The notes under the pieces: generated by a model | What the model saw: only the letters and a program-made list of their open reading frames with translations | Told to the model about the DNA's origin: nothing | Databases searched by the model: none | Source: Ectopseudomonas chengduensis | GTDB taxonomy: Bacteria; Pseudomonadota; Gammaproteobacteria; Pseudomonadales; Pseudomonadaceae | Direction of reading: 5' to 3' | NCBI RefSeq assembly: GCF_015712065.1 | Contig: NZ_JACFYZ010000001.1 | Location: 868,001 to 932,000 of the forward strand | DNA: 64,000 nucleotides | Made by a program: the position numbers and the translations under genes | Shown here: in pieces, positions 8,444-18,172 of the stretch | Layout: each line of letters opens with the position of its first letter | How positions within the stretch are numbered: the stretch's first letter is position 1

Positions 8444-11405
8444 GTTTTCCAGGCAACCGTAGCGGCCTGAACTTCCCGTCTTCCAGCCTGCGGCTCTGCC
8501 GCCAGCCGTAATCGCAGGTCAGGTTGATGTGCTCCCAGCCCAGCGGCGACAGGTATTGCAGCAGCTCGCCGTCCACCGGCTTGCCGGCTTCGACCAGTCC
8601 CTGGGTGGCGCGCTCCAGGTACACCGTGTTCCACAGCACGATGGCGGCCGTCACCAGGTTGAGGCCGCTGGCCCGGTAGCGCTGCTGCTCGAAGCTCCGA
8701 TCCCTGATTTCCCCAAGGCGGTTGAAGAACACCGCCCTAGCCAGCAAGTTGCGAGCCTCACCTTTGTTCAGGCCGGCATGCACGCGGCGGCGCAGCTCAA
8801 CACTTTGCAACCAGTCCAGGGTGAACAGCGTGCGTTCGATCCGGCCCAGTTCGCGCAGGGCGACGGCCAGGCCATTCTGGCGCGGATAGCTGCCGAGCTT
8901 GCGCAGCATCAGCGAGGCGGTGACGGTGCCCTGCTTGATCGAGCTGGCCAGGCGCAGGATGTCATCCCAATGGGCACGGACGTGCTTGATGTTCAGGGTG
9001 CCTCCTATCAGCGGGCGCCGCGCCGGGTAGGCATGCACGCCCTGCGGCACATACAGTTTGGTTTCGCCGAGGTCGCGGATGCGTGGTGCGAAGCGGAAGC
9101 CCAGCAGGTGCATTAGGGCGAAGACGTGATGGGTGAAGCCGGCCGTGTCGGTGTAGTGCTCCTCGATCCGCAAGTCGGACTCGTGGTACAGCAGGCCATC
9201 GAGCACGTAGGTGGAATCGCGCACGCCGACATTCACCACGCGGGTGCTGAATGGCGCGTACTGGTCGGAGATGTGGGTGTAGAACAGCCGGCCCGGCTCG
9301 CTGCCGTACTTCGGGTTGACGTGCCGGGTGCTTTCGCCCCGGCCGCCCGCCCGGAAGCGCTGGCCATCGGACGAAGAGGTCGTGCCGTCGCCCCAGTGAG
9401 CGGCGAAGGTATGACGGAACTGGTGGTTGACCAGCTCGGCCAGGGCCGCCCAGTAGGTTTCGTCTCGGATGTGCCAGGCTTGCAGCCAGGACAGCTTGGC
9501 GTAGGTCAGGCCGGGGCTCGACTCGGCCATCTTGGTCAGCCCGAGGTTGATTGCATCACCGAGGATCGCGGACAGCAGCAACGTCCGGTCTTTGGCCTCG
9601 GCCCCGTCCTTCAAGTGGGTAAAGTGGCGGCTGAAGCCCGTCCAGTCGTCAACGTCCATCAGCAGTTCGGTGATCTTGATGCGCGGCAGTAACTGGCTGG
9701 TCTGGTCGATCAGCGCCTGCGCACGATCTGGCACCGCTGAATCCAGCGGGGTGATCTTCAGCCCGGACTCGGTGAGGATGGCCTCGGGCATCTCGTTGTC
9801 CTTGGCCAGGCGGATGACGGTGGCCAACTGCTCGTCCAGCAGCTGCAATCGCTCTTCCAGATACTGGTCGCTGTTGGGATTGATCGTCAGGGGCAGGGCC
9901 TGTTCCCGCTTGAGCGTGGCGAACTTCTCTGCCGGCAGCAGGAAGTCGTCGAAGTCACGGAACTGCCGCGAGCCCTTGACCCAGATGTCGCCGGAGCGCA
10001 GGGCGTTCTTCAGCTCGGAAAGCGCGCAGATTTCATAGAAGCGCCGGTCGTTGCCTTCCAGGGTGATCACCAGCGGCTTCCAGCGGGGCTTGATGAAGGC
10101 CGTTGGTGCATCGGCCGCCACCTTGCGCAGGCTGTCGGCGTTCATCTCGCGCAGGGTCTGCACGGCTGCCAGCACGCCTTGCGCAGCCGGCGCAGCGCGC
10201 AGTTCCAGCACCTCCAGCAAGGCCGGCGTGTAACGGCGCAGAGTGGCGAAGTTCTCGCCGACCAGGTGCAGATGGTCAAAGCCTTCCGGCCGGGCAAGCA
10301 GCTCGGCCTCGCTGACGCTCTCGGTGAACTCGTCCCAAGGTATCACCGCTTCGATGGCTGCATAGGGGTCGCTGCCGCTTTCCTTGGCCTCCAGCAGCGC
10401 CTGGCCGATCTTCGAATACAGGCGCACCTTGTCGTTGATCGCCTTGCCCTGTTTCTGGAACTGCTGCTGATGCTTGTGCTTCGCGCTGCTGAACAGCTTG
10501 ACCAGGATACGGTCGTGCAGATCGACCAACTCATCAATCACAGTCGCGGTGCTCTCCAGCACCACCGCGGCCAGGGTCGCGTAGCGTCGCTGAGGCTCGA
10601 ACTTGCCGAGGTCCTTGGGTGTCATCTGCCCACCCTCGCGGGCCAGCTTGAGCAGGCGGTTCTGATGGATGTGCCGGCCCAGGCCTTCGGGCAAGTCCAC
10701 CAGCTGAAATGTCTTCAGCCGCTCGATGTGTTCAAGCATGTGCCGGGAGTTGGGTTTCAGCGGTGCCTGTCGCAGCCAGGTCAACCAGGTGATGCTGCTG
10801 CCGGCCTTGAGCGTCAACAGCTCGTCCAGCTTGGCCCGATGCGAGTCCGTAAGTGGATCGACCAGGGCGCGGTAGACCCGCCGATTGGCCCGCGCAATGG
10901 CCTCCGAGCAAGCCCGGTCGATCACGCTCAACGCCGGCAGGATGCGTCGCCTCTGCCGCAGGCTCTCCAGCGCCTGACCGGCCAGCAGCAAGCCCTTGTC
11001 GGTCTGCTGGGCCAGTTCGGTCAGCTCGCGCACCAGGGCGCGGAAGTCGGACAGGCCGAACGGGGCCAGTTGCAGGTAGGTGCGCAGTTCCTGGGCGTGC
11101 TCGCGACGGGTCACGTCGCGCTCGCCGTACTTCTCCCAACTCGCCGGATCGGTCTGGACTTGCTTGGCCACCCACAGGATCACCGGCTCGGGCCGCTCGC
11201 TGTCGGTGCCCAACGCATAGCCGGGGAAGCGCAGCAGGCAGAGTTGCACCGCAAAGCCCAGACGGTTGGCGTCGCCGCGCCGCTGGCGGATCAGCGACAG
11301 GTCGGAATCGTAGAAGGTGTAGTAGCGGATCAGGTCATCCTGGCTTTCCGGCAGCGCGAGCAGGGTGTCCCGCTCCGTGGCCGAGAGGATCAAGCGACGC
11401 GGCAT
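8439..11405 (-). CDS. tnpA: Tn3-family transposase TnpA
   Basis: The 988-residue product is full length for Tn21/Tn1721-type transposases. It starts [20 protein letters not shown] (DUF4158 region) and contains the C-terminal DDE catalytic domain, including [12 protein letters not shown] and the late conserved stretch [13 protein letters not shown]...[12 protein letters not shown]. It binds the 38-bp ends and performs replicative transposition. No frame disruption is seen, and the stop codon falls in the left inverted repeat, as is usual in this subgroup. It lies 3 bases downstream of tnpR on the same strand, so the two are probably co-transcribed. Confidence 0.95.
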   Translation of the reverse strand: MPRRLILSATERDTLLALPESQDDLIRYYTFYDSDLSLIRQRRGDANRLGFAVQLCLLRFPGYALGTDSERPEPVILWVAKQVQTDPASWEKYGERDVTRREHAQELRTYLQLAPFGLSDFRALVRELTELAQQTDKGLLLAGQALESLRQRRRILPALSVIDRACSEAIARANRRVYRALVDPLTDSHRAKLDELLTLKAGSSITWLTWLRQAPLKPNSRHMLEHIERLKTFQLVDLPEGLGRHIHQNRLLKLAREGGQMTPKDLGKFEPQRRYATLAAVVLESTATVIDELVDLHDRILVKLFSSAKHKHQQQFQKQGKAINDKVRLYSKIGQALLEAKESGSDPYAAIEAVIPWDEFTESVSEAELLARPEGFDHLHLVGENFATLRRYTPALLEVLELRAAPAAQGVLAAVQTLREMNADSLRKVAADAPTAFIKPRWKPLVITLEGNDRRFYEICALSELKNALRSGDIWVKGSRQFRDFDDFLLPAEKFATLKREQALPLTINPNSDQYLEERLQLLDEQLATVIRLAKDNEMPEAILTESGLKITPLDSAVPDRAQALIDQTSQLLPRIKITELLMDVDDWTGFSRHFTHLKDGAEAKDRTLLLSAILGDAINLGLTKMAESSPGLTYAKLSWLQAWHIRDETYWAALAELVNHQFRHTFAAHWGDGTTSSSDGQRFRAGGRGESTRHVNPKYGSEPGRLFYTHISDQYAPFSTRVVNVGVRDSTYVLDGLLYHESDLRIEEHYTDTAGFTHHVFALMHLLGFRFAPRIRDLGETKLYVPQGVHAYPARRPLIGGTLNIKHVRAHWDDILRLASSIKQGTVTASLMLRKLGSYPRQNGLAVALRELGRIERTLFTLDWLQSVELRRRVHAGLNKGEARNLLARAVFFNRLGEIRDRSFEQQRYRASGLNLVTAAIVLWNTVYLERATQGLVEAGKPVDGELLQYLSPLGWEHINLTCDYGWRQSRRLEDGKFRPLRLPGKP

Positions 11406-11408
11406 GTA

Positions 11409-12032
11409 TCAGTCGTCCGTGCGGAGGTACTGGTAGAGGGTTTCCCGGCTGATGTTGAATTCACGGGCGAGCTGCGCCTTGGGCTCGCCGGCCGTCGCTC
11501 GCTGCCGCAGGGTAGCAGCCTGCTCATCGGACAGGGCTTTCTTGCGGCCTCGGTACGCGCCGCGCTGCTTGGCCAAGGCGATGCCCTCGCGCTGCCGCTC
11601 ACGGATCAAGGCGCGCTCGAACTCAGCGAAGGCCCCCATCACAGATAGCATCAGGTTGGCCATCGGGGAGTCCTCGCCCGTGAACACCAAGCCCTCCTTC
11701 AGGAACTCGATGCGCACGCCGCGCTGGGTCAGCTTCTGCACCAGGCGGCGCAGGTCATCGAGGTTGCGCGCCAGACGATCCATGCTATGCACCACCACGG
11801 TGTCGCCCTCACGGACGAAGCTCAGCAACGCCTCCAGTTGCGGGCGCTGAGTATCCTTGCCCGAGGCCTTGTCGGTGAACAGCTTGCTCACCTGGGTCTG
11901 TTCCAGTTGGCGTTCCGGGTTCTGGTCGTAACTGCTGAATTTGTCAGGCTGAAATCTATGACTTTGGCAAGCAGAGGTCAAAAAATTAATGATGGACTCT
12001 ATCTGACGGCGTAGCGCTGGGCTGCCTGACAT
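11409..12032 (-). CDS. tnpR: Tn3-family resolvase TnpR with altered N-terminus
   Basis: From SSYDQNPERQLEQ to the end (SRETLYQYLRTDD) this is a serine resolvase of the Tn1721/Tn501 kind. It has the DRLARNLDDLRRLV and GAFAEFERALIRERQREG motifs and a C-terminal helix-turn-helix. The usual first residues, a short start followed by IGYVRVSS, are not found. Before SSYDQ the frame reads HRFQPDKF and continues back through what appears to be the res site to ATG 12032. The catalytic serine of the SS pair may remain, but the first beta strand is lost. A deletion or recombination at the gene start is likely, so resolution may be defective. Confidence 0.75.
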   Translation of the reverse strand: MSGSPALRRQIESIINFLTSACQSHRFQPDKFSSYDQNPERQLEQTQVSKLFTDKASGKDTQRPQLEALLSFVREGDTVVVHSMDRLARNLDDLRRLVQKLTQRGVRIEFLKEGLVFTGEDSPMANLMLSVMGAFAEFERALIRERQREGIALAKQRGAYRGRKKALSDEQAATLRQRATAGEPKAQLAREFNISRETLYQYLRTDD

Positions 12033-12075
12033 CCGGTTAGGGTATAGCCCAACCTGACGGCCTTTAGGTCTTGTA
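11940..12075 (-). other. res resolution site region of the transposon
   Basis: Upstream of the resolvase core, the minus strand carries CGTCAGGTTGGGCTATACCC followed by TAACCGGATGTCAG, then CCGTCAGATAGAGTC, and TTTCAGCCTGACAAA. The repeated GTCAG/CTGAC half-sites spaced over about 120 bases resemble the three resolvase subsites of Tn21-type res. It lies between tnpR and the divergent mcp gene, its expected position. Subsite limits are estimates. Confidence 0.6.
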
Positions 12076-12206
12076 TTTGATTTGAGTACTAATATTTCCC
12101 CCGGCCATATGGCGAGAAGCCTTGAGGGGGAGCCTGACTCAAGATTTCAAATGAACCAGCCGATACAATGAAGGCACATTGAAATATCTAATAATGAGGT
12201 GACACG

Positions 12207-13865
12207 ATGAGTGGTTGGCTAGCCCGTTTCTCAATAAAAACCCGTCTCATCGGCTTGCTCGTGCTTCTAGCATCTATGGCTGTCGGCTTGCCAATGGCTG
12301 GTCTTAATGGAATGCGCACCAGCAATGCAGTGATTGATCGGCTGTACAACAACATGTTGCTACCGATCGACAAGCTTGGCGACATCAATAACCACATGCA
12401 CAACGCGCGTGCTCAGCTTTTGCTTGCCCTTCAGCATGAGCCCGGAAGTGCCTTCGAGAAGGCGCATGATCATCCATCGAGTATGCATTTCGATAGAGTG
12501 GATAAAAGCGTAAGCATCATCCGTGAGCGCCTTTCTGACTACCAGCGTATACCAATGAGCAAAGAACAGCAGCGCCTTAGCACTGAGCTGCAGAACAAAT
12601 TGTCTGATTACTTGGATAATGGTGTTCTGCCGACGCTCAATGCGATGCGCCAAGGCGACTATGCGGGAGGGAACCAAATCCTGCTAACCCGCCTTGATCC
12701 TGCTTTTATGACTACCTATGCCAGCTTGCGCACTCTTATTGAGTCGGAGGCGTCGGCAGCTGAATTAAGCTTTCAAAACGCGGATAAGCAATTCGAGCGT
12801 CTTGTGGCGATGATAGGACTGGCGCTGGTAGTGGCCCTGTCTCTGGTCACAGTCACGGCTCTGGCCACTGTGCCAAGTATCACCAAAGGCGTTCGGGAGC
12901 TTCAAGTCGGCGGTCAGCAGCTCGCTGATGGCAATTTGGGCTATCGAGTTACCTATCAGGGGCGTGATGAGCTGGGCGAAATATCTAGCGCATTCAATGA
13001 AATGGCTTCGCGTTTTCACCACACCTTTCAAGAGTTGGCAGGTGCCGTGGAGCAACTGGCAGCTGCAGCTGAGCAGACGGCCCAGGCAAGTAGTCAAACC
13101 AGTGACGGTATCCGCCGCCAGCAACTGGAGACAGACCTGATAGCTACTGCGATGAACGAAATGTCCGCTACTGTTCAGGACGTAGCGGGGAACGCTGCCA
13201 GTGCGGCACGGGCGGCACAGGAGGCCGATCAGCAGTCTGAAAGCGGCATGCGCGTGGTTCATCAAACAATCGCTTCTATTGACAGCCTCGCCAGTGAAGT
13301 TGAACACGCTGCCACTGTGATTCATGAGCTTGAGGCAGACAGTGCTGGTATTAGCTCTGTAGTGGATGTCATTCGAAGCATTACCGAACAAACCAACCTG
13401 CTTGCCCTTAACGCGGCTATTGAAGCTGCACATGCTGGTGAGCACGGACGAGGCTTTGCTGTTGTCGCGGATGAGGTGCGCTCGCTTGCTTCGCGCACGC
13501 AACAGTCAGCCAACGAAATTCAGGCCATGATTGAAAAGCTGCAGAGCGGCGCAAATCGTGCTGTTGCTGTCATGGAAAGCAGTTGCAGCAAAGCACAAGC
13601 TGGTAAGCAGCAGGTTGCCAGTGCAGGCCATATGCTGGAGCAAATCAGTAATGCTGTGGCGACCATTAATGACATGAATGCCATGATTGCTTCTGCAGCT
13701 GAGGAGCAAAGCTCTGTCGCGGAGGAGATCAGCCGTAACGTTACCAACGTAAGCCAGATTGCCGAAAAAACTAGCGAAGCCTCACGTCAGAATGTTGCCA
13801 CCAGTACGCAATTGGCTTCTCTGGCAAGCCAACTTCAGCGTCTGATGCACATGTTCCGTCTTTAG
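12207..13865 (+). CDS. methyl-accepting chemotaxis protein, transposon passenger
   Basis: The 552-residue chemoreceptor has TM1 at about residues 11-32, a four-helix-bundle type sensor region (33-195), TM2 at about 197-220, a HAMP domain (about 220-272) and a cytoplasmic signalling domain. The signalling tip reads [19 protein letters not shown] then [15 protein letters not shown]. No C-terminal pentapeptide for methyltransferase docking is seen (it ends LMHMFRL). Its base composition is clearly lower in GC than the ICE around it. Tn1721/Tn1722 carries an mcp-like gene at the same place. The ligand is unknown. Confidence 0.92.
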   Translation: MSGWLARFSIKTRLIGLLVLLASMAVGLPMAGLNGMRTSNAVIDRLYNNMLLPIDKLGDINNHMHNARAQLLLALQHEPGSAFEKAHDHPSSMHFDRVDKSVSIIRERLSDYQRIPMSKEQQRLSTELQNKLSDYLDNGVLPTLNAMRQGDYAGGNQILLTRLDPAFMTTYASLRTLIESEASAAELSFQNADKQFERLVAMIGLALVVALSLVTVTALATVPSITKGVRELQVGGQQLADGNLGYRVTYQGRDELGEISSAFNEMASRFHHTFQELAGAVEQLAAAAEQTAQASSQTSDGIRRQQLETDLIATAMNEMSATVQDVAGNAASAARAAQEADQQSESGMRVVHQTIASIDSLASEVEHAATVIHELEADSAGISSVVDVIRSITEQTNLLALNAAIEAAHAGEHGRGFAVVADEVRSLASRTQQSANEIQAMIEKLQSGANRAVAVMESSCSKAQAGKQQVASAGHMLEQISNAVATINDMNAMIASAAEEQSSVAEEISRNVTNVSQIAEKTSEASRQNVATSTQLASLASQLQRLMHMFRL

Positions 13866-13967
13866 GGAAACTCTGAAAAGCCCCAGCTTCGCGGAATTGA
13901 TGCGCTGTAACCCGCTCGGCTGCTGGGCTCTTTTTCCCGAGAAAGGACTTCCTCAGGCCATCCTGAG

Positions 13968-15319
13968 GAGGGTGTTTTTAACTTTGTGTAAACGGTCATT
14001 TGGCAGGAGACTGCCAGCCTCAAGGAGTACCCATGACCGTAGTAAAACGCACCAAGCGAGCGAAGCCCGACCCTGAACTCGTTAAGCTCGCCGACAGCCT
14101 GCTGGTCAATTACAAGAAACCGGAAGATTTGATTGGCGAAAACGGCCTGCTCAAGCCAGCTCACCAAGATGCTGGTCGAGCGTGCGCTGGAAGCCGAGAT
14201 GACCGAGCACCTGGGCATGGCAAGAGTGGATCGATCTTCAACGCCGGCGGTAATGCCCGTAACGGTCACAGCGACAAAACCCTCAAGGGCGATTTCGGCG
14301 AACTGCCGCTGGCCATCCCTCGTGACCGCCAGGCGCTGTTCGAGCCGCAGCTGGTGGCCAAGCAGCAAACCCGCTGGACGGGCTTCGACGACAAGATCAT
14401 CTCGCTGTACGCCCGCGGCCTGAGCGTACGAGAGATCCAGGGGCACCTGGAGGAGATGTACGGCACCGAGGTCTCCCCAACCCTCATCTCGACCGTCACG
14501 GACGCGGTAAGCGACGAGGTGAAGCTCTGGCAGGGCCGTCCACTCGATCCGCTGTACCCGATCCTTTATCTGGACTGCATCCACGTCAAAGTGCGCGATG
14601 CCGGCGCGGTGCGGACCAAGGCGGTGTACCTGGCTATCGGGGTCAATATGGACGGGCACAAGGAAGTGCTGGGGCTGTGGATCGCCCAAACCGAGGGTGC
14701 CAAGTTCTGGTTGCAGGTAGTCACCGAGCTGAAGAACCGTGGCGTGCAGGACATTTTTATCGCCTGCGTGGACGGCCTCAAGGGCTTCCCCGAGGCGATC
14801 GAAACGGTCTATCCGAAAGCCTGCGTGCAGTTGTGTATCGTGCACATGGTGCGCAACAGCCTGAACTTCGTGTCCTGGAAAGCGCGCAAGGAAGTGGCCG
14901 CCGATCTGAAGCTGGTCTACACCTCGGCGACGGTCGAACTGGCCGAGCAACGGCTGACGGAGTTTGAAGAAAAGTGGGGTGGTCAGTACCAGTCAATCGG
15001 CCTGTCCTGGCGGCGTAACTGGGCACGGGTTATCCCGTTCTTCGACCATCCGGCCGAGATCCGCAAGGTGATCTACACCACCAACGCCATCGAATCGATC
15101 AACATGAGTTTGCGCAAGGTGATCAAGACCCGGGCCTCGTTCCCAACTGACGAGGCCGTGAGCAAGCTGTTTTATCTGGCGCTGAACAACATCAGCAAGA
15201 AGTGGACGATGCCGATACGGGACTGGAAAGCGGCTCTGAATCGCTTCAGTATCCAGTTCGAAGATCGATTGATGCAGGATTAATAGAAATCCCGTTTACA
15301 CATAATCCGGGACACCCTC
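13968..15319 (+). mobile_element. IS256-family insertion sequence at the inner edge of the transposon right end
   Basis: The ends read GAGGGTGTTTTTAAC at the left and, inward from the right on the minus strand, GAGGGTGTCCCGGATTATG. Both contain GTGTAAACGG further in. The flanks ATCCTGAG (13960-13967) and ATCCTTAG (15320-15327) match at 7 of 8 bases, in line with the 8-9 bp duplications of IS256 elements. The right duplication overlaps the first five bases of the transposon's right inverted repeat, so the insertion just spared that end. Confidence 0.82.
14033..15283 (+). CDS. IS256-family (Mutator-type) transposase with an internally frameshifted segment
   Basis: The 416-residue DDE transposase has the catalytic acids in LYLDCIHVKVRD, IACVDGLKGFPEAI and TTNAIESINMSLRK. 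ATG 14033 follows the Shine-Dalgarno AAGGAG. Between about 14158 and 14215 the frame gives an aberrant sequence (HQDAGRACAGSRDDRAPGH). The +1 frame over the same bases gives the expected family sequence QLTKMLVERALEAEMTEHLG. An extra C near 14157 and a lost C near 14208 would explain this. About 19 residues of the N-terminal DNA-binding region are therefore replaced, although the frame stays open to the end. Activity is doubtful. Confidence 0.85.
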   Translation: MTVVKRTKRAKPDPELVKLADSLLVNYKKPEDLIGENGLLKPAHQDAGRACAGSRDDRAPGHGKSGSIFNAGGNARNGHSDKTLKGDFGELPLAIPRDRQALFEPQLVAKQQTRWTGFDDKIISLYARGLSVREIQGHLEEMYGTEVSPTLISTVTDAVSDEVKLWQGRPLDPLYPILYLDCIHVKVRDAGAVRTKAVYLAIGVNMDGHKEVLGLWIAQTEGAKFWLQVVTELKNRGVQDIFIACVDGLKGFPEAIETVYPKACVQLCIVHMVRNSLNFVSWKARKEVAADLKLVYTSATVELAEQRLTEFEEKWGGQYQSIGLSWRRNWARVIPFFDHPAEIRKVIYTTNAIESINMSLRKVIKTRASFPTDEAVSKLFYLALNNISKKWTMPIRDWKAALNRFSIQFEDRLMQD

Positions 15320-15322
15320 ATC

Positions 15323-15360
15323 CTTAGCGTACGTTATTTTCCGGATTCTGCGGGCTCCCC
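15323..15360. repeat. Tn3-family terminal inverted repeat, right
   Basis: The 38-bp end reads CTTAGCGTACG to GCGGGCTCCCC and is the complement of the left end with three differences. It is complete despite the IS256 insertion at its inner border. Confidence 0.92.
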
Positions 15361-15365
15361 AACAA
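15361..15365. repeat. 5-bp target duplication AACAA, right copy
   Basis: AACAA directly follows the transposon right end and matches 8401-8405. Confidence 0.92.
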
Positions 15366-16129
15366 GAACGACTTCATTGATGCCGAAGCGATCTGCGAAG
15401 CCGCATCGCGGCCCAGCATGCGCTTCGTCTCGCCCAAGATCGAGGCCCGGCAAACGCTCTCGGTATTGCACCGGATGCGTGATTCGCTGGTGCGTGATCG
15501 TACCAAGACGGCCAACCAGGCCCACGGTTTCCTGCTGGAGTTCGGCATCAGCCTGCCCAAGGGACTATCGCTGGTCAGACGACTGCCGAGCACGTTGGAT
15601 GAGCATGAGCTGCCGCCTCGGCTGGTCGTACTCCTAACGCGCCTGCATCAGCATTCACGCTGTCTGGACGGACAGATCAAGGCACCGGACAAGGAAATGA
15701 CCACCCAGCTTGAGGAAGATGACCTGGGGAGCCGCTTGCTGACGATTCCCTGTGTCGGCCCGATCACAGCCAGCCTGTTATCGGCCGAAATGGGCGATGG
15801 CAAGCAGTATGGCGGCAGCCGTGATTTCGCGGCATCGGTGGGGCTGGTACCCCGCCAGCACAGCACCGGCGGTCGAGCCAATTTGCTGGGTATCAGCAAA
15901 CGAGGGAGACAAGTATCTGCGGCGGCTTTTAGTGCAGTGCGCCCGGGTCTACCTGCAGCGCCTGGAGCATCAGCAGGGTGCCTTGGCCCACTGGGTCCGC
16001 TCGCTACGGCAGCGACGCCATGCGAACATGGTGGTGCGCGCCCTGGCCAACAAGTTCTCCCGAGTCGCCTGGGCGTTCGCCGCCAACCACTCGGAATTCG
16101 AAGCAGGGCCAGTCGTCTACGCCGCCTGA
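15361..16129 (+). pseudogene. IS110-family transposase, C-terminal half, frameshifted
   Basis: The sequence continues the split transposase from AACAAG: FIDAEAICEAASRPSMRFVS, then LHRMRDSLVRDRTKTANQ and the Transposase_20 core GPITASLLSAEMGDGKQYG and RQHSTGGRANLLGISKRG. An extra G in GGG at 15904-15906 shifts the frame. The correct continuation, DKYLRRLLVQCARVYLQRLE to AAN...VVYAA, is found in the next frame and stops at 16129. The element is thus doubly inactivated, by insertion and by frameshift. Confidence 0.82.
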
Positions 16130-16441
16130 CCCGGCCATTCAGCTGTACCACGGAACACCCTTCCAGGTTTTGCGATGCTGAACAACCGATGACGTGAACG
16201 GCCACCGACCTGGTGAACAACCTGACATAAAAATCGGCTTTCGAAGCCGCCGGCTTTTCAGGATCACCGGGCGCGACTCTCATCGTGGCGCGGGGCATGC
16301 CCCAACGAGACGCTGGATAGATTTAGGCAAGCCATACAATCATCGCTGGTCAGTATTGCAGAAACGGGATGACCATAAATTTTTTCTTCAAAAAATCTCT
16401 TGCAGCACCCATCAGGCGGCGACAGCCGCCACCACCCTCAC
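16130..16441. other. gap between the IS110 relic and the oxidase gene
   Basis: No gene is seen. Around 16235-16255 overlapping short inverted repeats occur (CGGCTT-TCG-AAGCCG and AAGCCG-C-CGGCTT, followed by TTT). They could form a transcription stop for the plus strand, or mark the outer end of the IS110 element. The rest holds nothing I recognise. Confidence 0.4.
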
Positions 16442-17872
16442 TCAAGACGCCAGAATCTTCCCCGGATTCATGATCCCGTGCGGATCGATCGCGCGCTTCA
16501 CCGTCGCGATCAAGGACAGCTCCGCCGGATTGCGGCTGTAGTGCAACCACGGCCGCTTGTGCAGCCCAATGCCGTGCTCGGCCGAGACCGATCCCGACAG
16601 GCTGCGCACGATAGCGTAGAATGCAGCCTCGATGCGCTGTTCGGTCTTGCGGTCGTCAGTCGGCAGCGAACCCACCATGATATGCACGTTGCCGTCGCCG
16701 ACGTGGCCGAAGTAGATCGCCCGAACGCCGGGGAAATCGCGCGCCAGCGCCTCGCGCATCCGGGCCACGCATTCCTCGATGCCCGAGATGGGCGCGGACA
16801 CGTCGAAGTTGATGGTGGGCGCGAAGGTGCGCAGCATCTCGGAGATGGCATCGCGCAGTTCCCAGAAGGCTTGGGTCTGCGTGTGAGATTGGGCCACGGC
16901 GGCGTCGGCGATCCAGCCTTCGGCCAGCGCGTGTTCCAACATCGCCTCGAAGCGCGCCGCATCCTCTTCGGGTGCGGCCGCCTGCAGGTCCAGCAGCACG
17001 TATAGCGGATACGTGGCCGGCAGCGGCGCGGCGATGCCGCCGGCGGTTGTGGCCGCGGCATAGTAGTCCTGCCACATCATCTCGAATGCGCTGACCCGGC
17101 CGCCCAGGAGGTGCTGCGCATGGCGCAGCAGCTTGATGGCCGAGCCGAAATCGGGCGCGGCTACCAACGCGGTATTGGCACCCGAGACGCCCGGATGCAG
17201 GCGGAGCACGGCCTGCGTGATGATGCCCAGCGTGCCCTCGGTGCCGATGAACAGATGCTTCAGATCGGGGCCGGCATTGTTCTTGACCATCTTGTTCATC
17301 ATGGACAGCACGGTTCCGTCGGGCAGCACGGCTTCCAGTCCCAGCACCAGGTCGCGCGCCATGCCGTAGCGGATCACGCGGTTGCCGCCCGCATTGGTGG
17401 CGATGTTGCCGCCGATCTGGCAGGAGCCGCGCGCGCCCAGGTCCAGCGCGAACAGAAAGCCCGCCGCCTGCGCGGCTTCCTGAACGACCTGCAGCGGCGT
17501 GCCGGCCAGGACGGTCATGGTGGCTGAGGCAGGGTCCAGTTCGACCACGCCGGACATGCGCTCCAGTGAAACGAGCACGCAGCCTTCTATCGGCGTGGCA
17601 CCGCCGGCCAGGCCGGTCAGCCCGCCCTGCGGCACCACCGGGCAGCGTCCTGCATGGCATAATGACAGCACGCGCGCAATTTCGGCGGTGTCGTGCGGGC
17701 GCACCAAGGCCAGCGGCCTGCCGCCTTCCTCGCCGCTCCAGTCGTTCAGGTACCGGGCCTCGATGTCGGCGCCCGCCAGCACTTCGCCGATGCTGGCGTC
17801 GGCGCGCAGCGCGGCCAGAATTCGTTTAGGGTTCCAGGGCCCGGACGCCGGTTCCGATGCAGTGATGTTCAT
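16442..17872 (-). CDS. FAD-binding 2-hydroxy-acid oxidase/dehydrogenase (GlcD / D-lactate dehydrogenase family)
   Basis: The 476-residue protein has an N-terminal FAD_binding_4 domain (about residues 35-215) with VVPQGGLTGLAGGATP and the conserved GGNIATNAGGNRVIRYG loop. A C-terminal FAD-oxidase_C domain follows, ending with SAEHGIGLHKRPWL and AIDPHGIMNPGKIL. Such enzymes oxidise D-lactate, glycolate, D-2-hydroxyglutarate or similar acids; the substrate cannot be read from the sequence. ATG 17872 follows GAGGAG. About 180 bases upstream is TTGTCTGACAT (18062-18052), similar to operators of FadR-type GntR regulators, which often control such genes, but no regulator gene is beside it. It is ICE cargo between the mobile elements and the integrase. 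Confidence 0.85.
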   Translation of the reverse strand: MNITASEPASGPWNPKRILAALRADASIGEVLAGADIEARYLNDWSGEEGGRPLALVRPHDTAEIARVLSLCHAGRCPVVPQGGLTGLAGGATPIEGCVLVSLERMSGVVELDPASATMTVLAGTPLQVVQEAAQAAGFLFALDLGARGSCQIGGNIATNAGGNRVIRYGMARDLVLGLEAVLPDGTVLSMMNKMVKNNAGPDLKHLFIGTEGTLGIITQAVLRLHPGVSGANTALVAAPDFGSAIKLLRHAQHLLGGRVSAFEMMWQDYYAAATTAGGIAAPLPATYPLYVLLDLQAAAPEEDAARFEAMLEHALAEGWIADAAVAQSHTQTQAFWELRDAISEMLRTFAPTINFDVSAPISGIEECVARMREALARDFPGVRAIYFGHVGDGNVHIMVGSLPTDDRKTEQRIEAAFYAIVRSLSGSVSAEHGIGLHKRPWLHYSRNPAELSLIATVKRAIDPHGIMNPGKILAS

Positions 17873-18172
17873 GAAGAGACTCCTCTTCCAGTTTATGGAA
17901 CGGCCAGCGTGTCCAGCCTTTATGATGGGCGGCCGCGGATTCTGGGGAAAGAGCGAGTTATTAACCCGAAATTTTGTATCCGGACAGTCAAAAAGTTTTC
18001 CGATAAATATCCGTGAAACCCATAACACGCTGATGCTTTTGTGTTTTTATGATGTCAGACAATACCCCGAAATATCATTGCGATGTTCGAATACTTTCAA
18101 AATCGGCAGGAGCTGAGGTCGGACCGGAAATACAGGGGTATCCAGACCATCCCTTACCGGCCCGTTGTTTGA
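17873..18172. other. AT-rich gap upstream of the oxidase gene
   Basis: No gene is seen. The segment from 17940 to 18100 is much richer in A+T than the ICE average and probably holds the promoter of the oxidase gene. TTGTCTGACAT on the minus strand at 18062-18052 is a possible GntR-type operator. Confidence 0.4.

Larger units (their letters stand above)
8406..15360. mobile_element. Tn1722-like Tn3-family transposon (Tn21 subgroup) carrying an mcp gene and an IS256 insertion
   Basis: The element has 38-bp terminal inverted repeats (8406-8443 and 15323-15360, 35 of 38 matching) starting GGGGAGCCCGCAGAAT and flanked by AACAA. It holds tnpA, tnpR, a res region and a methyl-accepting chemotaxis gene. 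This is the makeup of Tn1722, the basic 5.6-kb part of Tn1721. Removing the 1,352-bp IS256-family insertion plus its 8-bp duplication leaves about 5.6 kb, the same size. There is no resistance module. It sits inside an IS110-family element within the ICE. Confidence 0.9.
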
